A stretch of DNA of 64,000 bases from Hygrophila difformis (lineage: Eukaryota; Streptophyta; Magnoliopsida; Lamiales; Acanthaceae): contig JAOANR010000004.1 in the NCBI GenBank assembly GCA_030278955.1, forward strand, positions 13,132,428 through 13,196,427, given 5' to 3'. Below are positions 12,667-23,200 of this stretch, one piece after another (within the stretch, counting starts at the first letter, position 1; each line of letters opens with the position of its first letter). A model generated the notes under the pieces. It worked only from the letters and a program-made list of their open reading frames with translations. It did not search any database and was not told where the DNA came from. Made by a program: the position numbers and the translations under genes.

Positions 12667-13480
12667 CACTGTACTGTAATGATGGGTTTAGATTTACTAA
12701 ATCCCTCATCTCACATCAATGTCATTTCACAGCCACCCTAGTGAGATTTTCAAGAAATAAACAAACACATGTCCAGTGGGTATTTGCAAAATTCAAAACC
12801 TATTGCTACAAACAAGGGATCAAAGATCAAAGAGCCTAAAACATCTAGTTATCTAAGAACTGCATGAATAAACTAAGAACACTCAAGTTATCTAAGGTAG
12901 CATGAAATAAGATTAGGGCAGGAAGAATAAAACCTAAATATAAATTTTAACAAACCTTAAAAACATCTAAAACCCAAGAACACTTATTTGAAGCTCTAAG
13001 GCACAAAATCAAGCCAAAAACCCACCAAACATGCATTTATTAAGTTTGAATGTCAACTAGGACATAATAAATGTAACCTAGTTGAAACAAACAAACATAC
13101 TAAGCATTTATTTCTAGGGAAAACATTAAAGAGTGCCATAACACATGAATAACACCATTTCTGGAAATTTTCTTGTACTGGCACTTTGAAAGCAAAATAA
13201 AGAACCCAAAACCATCATTAGGTTGAAGGTAGGGTTTATTCTAACTAGAAAGCATGTAAAAATATGGAAAATGGCTACTCTAAGGGTTACACAAACTGCT
13301 TCTACACTAAACTAAGTTCAAAGCATGTAAAGATTACACTACTTGCAAGAAAAATAAACTAAACCAAACTAAACTACCTACCTAACCCTTAAGGGGTGTG
13401 GAACCTCCTGCTGTTCTTTTTGTCCCAAGCTGCTTTTTGCCCAAATTCTTTTTTTTTTGGATTCTGTTGTGGAAGGTATG

Positions 13481-13488
13481 CTTTTATA
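13481..13488 (-). promoter_or_regulatory. LTR TATA box, palindrome type B element
   Basis: On minus it reads TATAAAAG, shortly after GGGCCTAGGG. The left edge of shared sequence with the tandem units (13,458) lies 30 bases downstream of this box, which is where transcription should start. Confidence 0.65.
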
Positions 13489-13555
13489 GACAATCTTCAA
13501 AACCCTAGGCCCACCAATGTTGTGCTTATGCTCCACAGCTTCAATGAGTGAAGTT

Positions 13556-13950
13556 CGAATTAATTTAATCAATTCGAATTAATTCGAACTGTGAAATCTT
13601 TTCCTTGAGTTGGGGTTGTGGTCTTCAATCACCAATTCGAATTATTGTGAAGAATTCGAATTGGTATTCTCGAACTGCTGGATAGCTTCTACTTGGTTCC
13701 CCTGCATTTGTTGGCAATTCGAATTGTTTGTGCCAATTCGAATTAATTTGAATTGGACAATTCGAATTGCATCTTCTTCTTGCCTTTGGGTTTCTTCTCT
13801 CTTCATCCCCTAATTCGAATTAATTCGAACTTGAACAATTCGAATTAGACTTCTGCATCCCTTCCAACACTTAACCAATTCTTTGCTCTCTTTAGCAATT
13901 CGAATTGTTGTGCAATTCGAATTAATTCGAATTGCACACAATTCGAATTA
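13556..13950. repeat. Palindrome array B, U3 side
   Basis: AATTCGAATT and AATTCGAATTAATTCGAATT palindromes are repeated with short spacers, using the same word as 12,015-12,666. Confidence 0.8.
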
Positions 13951-14283
13951 TGCTTCAACACTTAACCAAATTTCAGTTGTGGGATTTTCAATCTTTTTCC
14001 CATCTTTTTGGATTTTTGTGGGCTCTTTTATTCTTTTGCCCATCTTTTCATTCTTTTTTCATTTCTTTTTCCTTTTTTCATGTTTTTGGATTTTTCTAAC
14101 ATAAATACAATTAAAAATTGCATATTTTGTGTCTTTTCATTACCGGCTCTATGTTCTTACAAACTAGCATTAATCTGTCAAATTCAACTGCTTTCTTATT
14201 GAAATAAGATGGAAACATGATCAAAACGTCCGTCTCAGACACGGAAATGGATTGGAAATAATGGACAATTTTGGCCATTATCA

Positions 14284-16216
14284 ACAGTGTCGATCAACAC
14301 TGTTATAGTAATACTATAGTAAGAAAACATGTGGGTTTTTTCTCATTCATGGATAGCAGGACTCTCGATGATAGCGATCACTGTCATCAAGGGATCCTTA
14401 CTGTCTAAAGATCATTCCATCTGGAATACTTGGGAACCGGATAGCAGATGTTTGCAGTCCGGATAACCCCAATTATTTCTGGCATTCATTTTAGCCAGAT
14501 TCTTCTTATCTCAGGCTAATCCATCTTTGTGTATTGAATTCTGTCTAACTCCACCATATATTTTGGGGTATTTTATTTTACTTCTCATATACTTGTATGC
14601 ATGATATTATTATGTAGATATTGTGGTCATTATTATTTTGGGGATCCTTCCCCTTGGACATAGAAGTCTTAATTCAAATCAGATGCTACATAATAAATTC
14701 CAACAAAAATTCCTTTATAAAATCCGGATCTGAGTAAGGGATAAATTCGACAGTTATGATTAACACATATTTTACTGGGGATTGATTTTGAGAACCTAGA
14801 ACAGAGTCAGCGATTAGGTCTCATCTAGACTAAAAGGATCTGTGTTTTAATTGAGAGTTTAGTACCTGTTTAGGGAATGATTTTCAAATATCAATTGGTT
14901 TCTCAAAATTGTTGTGTGTTGGAAATCTTATATTAGATATCGCATCAAATCAATGTCCACTTGGGTGTAGATGAGATGTGATAAATAATACTAGATGAAC
15001 AACATGTAGGCCTTGGTTAATTTCTCGGGTAGGGTTGAGTATTCTTTCAACTACTATCTTCTTCTGCCAAAGTCTAGAATTGAGTCTCGAGTGAGTACAT
15101 CCGGAGCAGATTCATTTACGATCTATTCCATTCGAGTTTGTATTTCATAACTGCCCAAATGTTGTGAGCCCTGTGGCTTATTGACATCTGGGGAGTTCCT
15201 GATCTGCATCTGGTCATCAAGACCAGGGGCTCTTCTATACTAACGGAATGAGATAACTTTTAAAGCTTCCGGGTGATAGGATTTTAACTGTTTTCTTTAC
15301 TGCTTTCTTTGCTGCTTTCTTTTAAATGCTTTTATAGAGGTCACTCGGAAGAATTAGAGGTCGGCCGCCGTTATAAGGTTTAAGAGTTATGGAAGGGTTT
15401 GGGACTTGATTTGAAAACTTTGGGCGTGATCGGGAGAATGATAGGAGTACTTGGCATGTTAACTAATGATGTGTCAGGTGTTGCTTATCCACCACAGATA
15501 AATGACATACCTCGGCAGGGGCAGTATTTAATCTGTGGTATCTTAGAAGTTGAGATCTTAAGAGCATGTAAATTCTCGCCGTAAGTACCTGTCTGTTAAA
15601 GGGAACACAGTGAAGAAAGCATGAGAGTTAGCTAACTGACGAACTATTCCAAGCAAAGATCTGTGTAATTAAAATGGAAGTTTAATTGTGTTTCACCTGA
15701 ATCTTTTCCAATCTTTATTATCTTCTCCCTGTCCCTTCTGTCATATTTTAAATCTGCTTTGTAGTGTAGTGTAGCATAATTTTAACCGCTTTCTTAGTAT
15801 AAATTCTACCGCTTCCTTAGAATAGAATTTACTCGCTTTTTAGAATAAATTTACCATGCTTTGTAGATTAATTTTATTGCTTTTATAGTTTAGTTTAAAT
15901 TATGTCAAGTAATTTTAGAAACCATTGCAAAACTTGAATCGGGTAACCGAGTGGAAAATCTTAGTAAACGACGTGGGCCCTGCTTCTATCGCACATCCTC
16001 CAGTGAACGATCCGGTCTTACTATAAATTACTGCAATTTTTGACACTGTGCGCTTTCGGGCCACAGTTTCCTACATGAGTATATAAAAACATGACAACCT
16101 ATAAACATATCCCTAATCCCAACTCCATCTTCATAATTGGTTTCATTAAATAAAATTAAACAGGGATTATTATTTTTCAGAAAATACCATATAGTAGGAA
16201 ATTGTCAAAAGTTTCA
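14284..16216 (+). mobile_element. Plus-strand LTR fragment (U5 half)
   Basis: This is a diverged reverse-complement copy of tandem-unit U5 (for example 14,480-14,600 against about 11,400-11,520). It ends with GTCAAAAGTTTCA at 16,216. It begins inside a hairpin that in the units reads CAACTGATGT...ACATCAGTTG. It abuts the LTR start of the minus-strand element at 14,283/14,284, giving a head-to-head arrangement. No primer-binding site follows, so this is a 3' or solo LTR remnant into which the minus-strand element probably inserted. Confidence 0.65.
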
Positions 16217-16560
16217 CCCACAACTCTAAATTTCCCTCTACAATAGAATATTCCATTTTGATTCCCTTTACTATTCATATAATAATGCATTTATCAATTA
16301 TATTAATATATATTTTAAATATATAAAATATATTTAATTTTTATATTTAAATTATTTAATTAAAAATAATAATTACTTTGTATTTATATTTATGTACATT
16401 AATAATTATCATCTTAAAATTATTTTCTTAATATTTATTTTAATATTTTAATAATGAATAAAAATTTAAAACTATATTACAAAAAAAAAAATTTAAAAAA
16501 CAAACAATTTATCAAACACATTTCATAACTCATAATACATTAAACATCATAACTCATGCG
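16217..16560. other. AT-rich spacer, probable left flank of a PIF/Harbinger element
   Basis: Very AT-rich sequence follows the LTR end, with no gene. The left terminal inverted repeat of the neighbouring PIF element should lie here. A TACTATTCAT motif near 16,270 weakly mirrors ATGAACAG at 19,151, but I cannot fix the ends. Confidence 0.4.
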
Positions 16561-17403
16561 TTATTCCCACAAATGTTCAATCAAAGCATTACGAAGTGAT
16601 ATATGTGCATCTTTGTCCTTAATTTTCTTAAACTGGGCAAGAAATGTCTGGAATTGATCGAGTCCTTCGCTCACAATTTCAACATCTGGGATAGAAACTT
16701 CTCTTGCTTCATCGATGGGTATATTAAGATCCCGCTCATCCTCAATTATCATATTGTGCATGATAATACACGCAGACATTATATCATGCAAATCATCCTT
16801 GCTCCAATATCGGGAAGCATTTGCAACAATTGCAAACCGGCTTTGAAGAATTCCAAACGCCCGCTCGACATCCTTCCTACACGACTCTTGTTTCATTGCA
16901 AAATACCTCTTTTTTTCTGTGCGAGGATCGTGAATAGTTTGAACAAGTGTTGCCCACTTTGGATATATTTCATCCGCGAGGTAATAACCCATATCGTACA
17001 CTTTTCCTTGGATGACATAATGTGCTGGTGGAGCGATGCCTCTAGCCAGATCTGCAAAAAGATGAGATCTTTCCAAAACATTTATATCATTATTGGATCC
17101 TGGCATACCAAAGTACGCATGCCATATCCAAAGATCGTAATCAGCAATAATTTCAAGGATTATTGTCGGTTTTCCACTATGTCCCGCATATTGCCCTGCC
17201 CAAGCAGTTGGACAATTTTTCCACCTCCAATGCATGCAATCTAGAGAGCCTAACATCCCTGGAAATCCACGTTGTTTACCAATATACAGTAGTCTAGCAA
17301 CATCATTCGGATTAGGAGATCTCATATATTGGTTGGAAAATATTTCAACGATTGCACGACAAAACCTTTTCACACATTCAATTGTAGTTGACTCACCAAT
17401 ATT
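16561..17403 (-). pseudogene. PIF/Harbinger-type transposase, N-terminally truncated
   Basis: The C-terminal two thirds of a DDE nuclease of the plant Harbinger family are present. Counted from a GTG at 17,373, the likely catalytic residues are D45 (GSLDCMHW), D96 (GSNNDINVL) and E170 (DVERAFG), with a conserved SACIIMHNMI block after them. The frame stays open upstream through IGESTTIEC, which is typical of the family. It then hits a stop where a 93-bp minisatellite begins, so roughly the first 130 residues of a normal protein of about 400 are gone. The enzyme would cut and paste PIF elements in the nucleus; without its N-terminus it is unlikely to work. The ORF1 partner lies divergently at 17,849. 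Confidence 0.85.
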
Positions 17404-17404
17404 T

Positions 17405-17744
17405 ATTCTTTAAATCTGAACCATTAAATTTGTCGGTAGGATCTTGACCGTTGATGAGGAATAAAATTCAAAAGACTCGATCTAAACCATTGGATTCATT
17501 CTTTAAACCCGAACCATTAGATTTGTCGGTAGGATCTTGACCGTTGATGTGGAATCAAATTCAAACGACTCGATCTGAACCATTGGATTTATTCTTTGAA
17601 TCCGAACCATTAGATTTGTCGGTAGGATCTTGACCGTTGATGTGGAATCAAATTGAAACGACTCGATCTGAGCCATTGGATTCATGCTTTCAATCTGAAC
17701 CATTAGATTTGTCGGTAAGATCTTGACCGTTTGATTTGTGAGAA
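17405..17744. repeat. 93-bp minisatellite, about 3.6 copies
   Basis: Copies start at 17,405, 17,498, 17,591 and 17,684, giving an exact 93-bp period with a few substitutions. Each carries TTTGTCGGTAGGATCTTGAC. The repeat lies between the divergent transposase and ORF1 and replaces the transposase 5' end. The 66-codon minus frame here is just the 31-residue translation of the repeat. Confidence 0.9.
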
Positions 17745-17848
17745 CTTTACTTATAAGTAAGTTCTAGTGGAATAGACTCTACACCTCCCACAGTTCATTT
17801 ACAACATATCTTTCAACCATATACTCTCCCTTCTTTCATTTATTCTCT

Positions 17849-18825
17849 ATGGCAAGCTCAAGAAATGCCAATTACAGCATTGATGAAGATAAACAACTTT
17901 GACATGCATACATCGAAATTTCCCAAGATCCTGAAATTGGCATATCCCAAAAAAAAAGAAATGTTCTGGCAACGTGTTACTGATACATTGAACCTACAAA
18001 AACCCAATAAATCTGTTCCAGATAGAAGCTGGAGTTCCGTTGAGAGCCGAATGCAGACCATCTTGACGGCCACGGCGAAGCTTAAATCTTGCATCCAACA
18101 TGTCGAGTATATGAAACCAAGTGGTATCTCCACAAGTGATTTGGTAAGTTTAGATATGCATTTGACAATATGTTTTCATGTATGTCAATAGATATTCTAA
18201 AACTTTAGTAAATATGCAGATGAAACGAGCGAAGGAGCTGATGATGATGGAAAAGAAGTATGAAAAAAGATTCAAATTTGAGCATGTGTGGGATATATTG
18301 AAGGATTTCGAAAGGTTCTCTTGCAAGGCCCAAAAATCACGATGTGAAGATTTTTCAACTCAATCACTCAGTTCAAATACCCCGATGCCGGAATCTCCTA
18401 TGTCACCTCCCTCAATTCCTTTTTCTGTCAATTTAAGTGATGGTAGCGGCAGTGGATCTGGATCTGGATCTCAACGCCCTTTGGGTGTTAAAAAATCTAA
18501 ACTGAAAAAGAAGAAATGTGAAGATATTTCTGTTTTTATTAATTCATTTTTGGAAAATAATAAACAAATGCAGGCATATTATGAGGAAACAAAGAAAGCC
18601 CAAGAACGGAAGATTGTCGCTATTGAACAGGCGAATGAGTTGGCCAGGAAGAAGCAAGACCAAGAAACCATGTTGATTGATCCAATGACAATTTCCGATC
18701 CCATGCAACGTCTATTCATCCAACAATCACAAGCCGAAATAATGGAGAGAATGCGTGAGCAGTCAACATCCACTCCCAATACTAATTTTGGCTTTCAGAC
18801 ATCGGGGTTCCGGATCTGGCCATGA
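17849..18825 (+). pseudogene. PIF/Harbinger ORF1-like protein (Myb/SANT, NAM-associated type), broken
   Basis: The frame starts MASSRNANYSIDEDKQL at 17,849, then a TGA (17,900-17,902) stands where the family has a codon. The homology continues in frame, and a run of nine A (17,949-17,957) then shifts the frame before EMFWQRV. A GT-AG intron (18,144-18,219) joins two in-phase exons. The C-terminal exon carries the basic/acidic helical region, a Ser-Gly run and a coiled-coil stretch typical of the NAM-associated C-terminal domain. ORF1 proteins assist the transposase in binding ends. The nonsense codon plus frameshift make this copy dead. Confidence 0.8.
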
Positions 18826-19144
18826 TTTAGGAGATTATTAATTTAGTTTACTGTATTATGTTTTAATTAATTTATCACTACATTTGTATCCCATTTCAAT
18901 TTAAATTTAATGTTATGGTCTTTTAATCTAATGAATTTTATTTTATTATGTTTGTATTAAATTTAATATATTAAAATGAAAAATATGAACTTAAATTAAG
19001 AGAAAAAGAAAATAATTCAAAAAAATAATAAAAAATATTTTACAAAAAAAAAAATAAAACAAAAATAAAAATAAAATCAAATAATAAAGTAAATAAAACA
19101 TAAAAAGAAAGAGAAAAAAAAAAGAAAAAAAAAAAAGAAAAGTA

Positions 19145-19256
19145 ATAGCGGGATGAACAGCACTGTTGGGGAACGCTTTTGGTGTTCCCGGCAAAAATGG
19201 CGTTCCCGGTAGCGGGATGAACAGCACTGTTGGGGAACGCTTTTGGTGTTCCCGGC
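19145..19256. repeat. 65-bp tandem duplication in the right end of the PIF element
   Basis: A GC-rich block beginning TAGCGGGATGAACAGCACTG occurs at 19,145 and again at 19,210 (period 65). The second copy is partial. It follows a long A-rich tract (18,990-19,140) that contains no gene. The block may belong to the terminal repeat region of the element. Confidence 0.75.
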
Positions 19257-19486
19257 CGCCATTTTTGCGGGCGTTGGAGCGCCCGCAATCTTTACTTTCC
19301 TGTCCAACGCCATTTGCGTTGTGACGCTCGTAGAGAGTAGGAGCTGAATAAAGCCCGCAGGGTTTTTCAATTTCCATCGCAATCCCAAATTGCCATTTGT
19401 CTCCTCAGCCGCTTTATGGTTTTTTGATTATTGGTAAGTTCTTGGCATTATCTTCGTTTGAAGAAAAACAGATAAAACAGAGCAGA

Positions 19487-20175
19487 GAGAGAGGAATCCT
19501 CATGACCCAAAATTGGTAAAGAAAATGCCCAAGTAGGATAAAACGGAGCGTCCCTTTGTTTGAAGAAAACCGGAAGTCTGAGAACAGTAAGTGCAAGCTC
19601 AGCTGTGCCATTGAACATCACATTAATGAGGCTGAAAAACAATGCACCATAAAATTTCCCTCCATCTTCTAGCTTGCCCATATTTCATTTCAGTTCTGAA
19701 GAATACGGTGAAGGCAATTACTGACATAATAGTAATCTGAAATGTCTTGAAAATATACAAGAAACCATTGCGCTTCATCAAAAGCCATTCCCTCGACATG
19801 CATGCCTTGAATAGTTCCATATTTGATATTCCATATCTCTCGGTGACCAATGCAGCAGGATGAGCTTTGGTCTTGTCGTAAGGGACAGCAAGTTCATCAA
19901 AAAGCTTCTGCCCAATGTGGAAAGAGCTGAAACGCTCGACAAACTCATCCACTGAAACATAATGGTAAGGTTCATCCTTCTTCGACCAGTACTGCTCCTG
20001 ATCCTTTTTTGAAGTAACTTCCTGTAAAAAGTCCGCCACTCCCTTTCTTTCTGGGAACTTGAACCCGACACTCTCGAAAAACTCCAGGATGTTTTCACGA
20101 GGCCCTTGGTACACAATCTGTCCTTCTGATAGCAAAATAATGTCATCAAACAGCTCAAACGTTTCGGGTGCAGAA
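19487..20175 (-). pseudogene. Inverted fragment of a PDR/ABCG transporter gene
   Basis: Nearly the same sequence as 22,006-22,700 of the neighbouring transporter relic, but on the other strand. It spans the region after the Walker B/D-loop ([15 protein letters not shown]) through the start of the first transmembrane domain. One extra base at about 19,677-19,679 shifts the frame after TEMKYG, and a second extra T follows later. It starts and stops inside exon sequence, so it is a duplicated piece rather than a gene. It lies head to head with exon 1 of the main relic, about 55 bp away. Confidence 0.85.
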
Positions 20176-20231
20176 TATTGCTGTTTAGAATCAAATTGGG
20201 GGCGGATTGAATAATCTCTTCTAAATTAGAG

Positions 20232-23200
20232 ATGTCGGCGGCGCTTGCCGGTGATGACCTGGCGTTGGCCAGGACGCTCAGCCGGAGTTGGGCTTCAGCT
20301 AGTGTGAGGGAGGTTTTCACGGCGCCGGGACAGGATGCCTTCCAGAGGAGTGCAAGGGAACATGATGATCAGGAGGAGCTCATGTGGGCTGCTCTTGAGA
20401 GGCTCCCGACGTATGATCGGATGAGAAAGGGGATTCTGAAGCAGGTGACAGAGGATGGTAGGGTTGTACGAGAAGAGGTTGATTTTGCCCACCTTGGGGA
20501 TCAGGAGAAGAAGCACCTCATGGAGACAATACTCAAAGTTATGGATGAGGACAACGATAGGTTCTTGCAGAGGCTAAGAGACAGAACTCATAGGTGACAA
20601 AATAATTTGCTTTTTGTTGTCTTTTGTCTGTGTTTTTCTCTGACCATGATGCTTAATCGATCATGAAAATTTTTGGACTTTGAAGTATTGGTTTCTTTGT
20701 TAATTTGTTAGGGTTGGAATTGATATCCCAAAAGTAGAAGTTGGGTTTGAGCATCTGTGTGTCAAAGGAGAATCACATGTTGGATCGAGGGCTTTGCCTA
20801 CACTGCTGAATGCCACCCTAAACATGATAGAGGTTATTGGATCTGTGTATTTTGAATATATAGTAATGAAATTGGTTTCTTTGTATTGTACATCATCAAG
20901 AATGTTTATTGTATTCAGGGAGTTTTAGAGAAAGTGAAGATCATCCCTTCAAAGAGAAAACCCATGTTAGTGGAATTGTGAAGCCTTCAAGGTATGTTTA
21001 TGAAGAATTGTACAGTCCTGGTGATATATTAACACCTGAAGTTATACATACACGTGTTTTTAAAGGGAAATGTGTGAATAAAAGCATATGTGGTTTGATA
21101 TATGGTGAAATATTGCTTACCGTGCAGTTGTTTATCCTTTCTTTCTTTGTGCTTGGATGTTCATTGTTTAGGATGACGCTGCTCCTTGGACCACCTGGTG
21201 CTGGGAAAACGATTATGCTGAAAGCACTTTCTGGGAAGCTGGACGACGATCTTAAGGTGTTTGGTCGTTTTGTCTTGTTGATGCATGATATTATGAATTC
21301 TTCCTGTGGTGATGATTTCTGTTGTTTTTGGAAATAGGTAACTGGAAGGATCACTTACTGTGGCCATGAACTTTCAGAATATGTTCCTCAGAGAACTTGT
21401 TCTTACATCAGCCAACATGACCTTCACCATGGAGAGATGACGGTCAGGGAGACATTGGATTTTTCTGGACGGTGGAACTAGATTTGACCTTCTTGCTGAA
21501 TTGTCCAGGAGAGAAAAAGAGGCAGGAATTAAACCGGATCCTGAAATCGACGCATTTATGAAAGTCACAGCAGTGTCTGGCCAAGAATCCAGTCTTGTAA
21601 CAGACTATGCTCTCAAAGTCACAGCACTGTCTGGACATTTTAACTATATGTATGAACATAGCCTTGATGTAATATTTTATGGCTACAGATCCTTGGATTG
21701 GAAATATGTGCGGACATATTGGTGGGAGATGAGATGCGGCGAGGAATTTCTGGTGGACAGAAGAAACGGCTCACAACTGGTATGTGAACTAGTAGGTGCA
21801 ACTAATGGACTTCTCCATAATGGTGTTTGTTCTTCTTCCTGACATCTTGGGATGGTGCAGGTGAAATGTTTGTTGGACCGGCAAAGGTATTCTACATGGA
21901 TGAGATCTCAACTGGCCTTGATAGTTCAACCACATTTCAAATAGTCAAATATATGAGACAGATGGTTCATATCATGGATGTGACGATGATAATATCCCTT
22001 CTACAACCTGCACCCGAAACGTTTGAGCTGTTTGATGACATTATTTTGCTATCAGAAGGACAGATTGTGTACCAAGGGCCTCGTGAAAACATCCTGGAGT
22101 TTTTCGAGAGTGTCGGGTTCAAGTGCCCAGAAAGAAAGGGAGTGGCGGACTTTTTACAGGAAGTTACTTCAAAAAAGGATCAGGAGCAGTACTGGTCGAA
22201 GAAGGATGAACCTTACCATTATGTTTCAGTGGATGAGTTTATCGATCGTTTCAGCTCTTTCCACATTGGTCAGAAGCTTTTTGATGAACTTGATATCCCT
22301 TACGACAAGACCAAAGCTCATCCTGCTGCATTGGTCACCGAGAGATATGGAATATCAAATATGGAACTATTCAAGGCATGCATGTCGAGGGAATGGCTTT
22401 TGATGAAGCGCAATGGTTTCTTGTATATTTTCAAGACATTTCAGATTACTATTATGTCAGTAATTGCCTTCACCGTATTCTTCAGAACAGAAATGAAATA
22501 TGGCAAGCTAGAAGATGGAGGGAAATTTTATGGTGCATTGTTTTTCAGTCTCATTAATGTGATGTTCAATGGCACAGCTGAGCTTGCACTTACTGTTCTC
22601 AGACTTCCGGTTTTCTTCAAACAAAGGGACGCGCTGTTTTATCCTGCTTGGGCATTTTCTTTACCAATTTGGGTCATGAGGATTCCTCTCTCTCTCATGG
22701 AATCATTGATATGGATCGTTCTTACATATTACACTATCGGGTTTGCTCCTGATGCTAGCAGGTACGTTGCCACGATTCTTCTGTACATTAACTGTGGTAA
22801 TTACTTACTTACTACTCAACAGGTCTCTGTAATATCCCTCCTGACTTTCTTACCTCAGGTTTTTCAAGCAATTTCTTGCATTTTTGGCGCTCCATCAGAT
22901 GGCTTTGTCCCTGTTCAGATTTATAGCTGCACTCGGAAGAACACAGGTGGTGGCAAACACTTTGGGTACCTTCACCTTGCTGCTTGTCTTTGTCCTTGGT
23001 GGCTTTATCATTGCAAAAGATCAGCATTGTTGGCTTTTCTTTTATTATTTGAAGCGAACTAAATGGACCACTATCCAGCAGTCTACTCCCGGCGTTCCTG
23101 ACATCAAAGACGGTTACAATCCTGCTACATGGATGCTGGATGTCACTACTCCAGCCATGGAGGCTCAGCTCAACGTGGACTTTGCAGAAGTTTACGCCAA

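Larger units (their letters stand above)
9555..14283 (-). mobile_element. Complete LTR of a minus-strand element, palindrome type B
   Basis: On minus it starts TGATAATGG at 14,283 and ends CAAAAGTTTCA at 9,555, so it is bounded by TG...CA. It carries U3 with a palindrome array (13,556-13,950), GGGCCTAGGG and TATAAAAG (13,481-13,488), R from about 13,458, a second palindrome array (12,015-12,666) and U5. At 4,729 bp it is very long for an LTR. The R-U5 part, minus the 652-bp array, is nearly identical to the two tandem units on its left. Its U3 is a diverged relative of 1,257-1,600. Confidence 0.8.

Noticed and set aside
16603..17244. 213-codon plus-strand frame opposite the transposase
   Set aside because: It is a shadow of the conserved minus-strand transposase frame.
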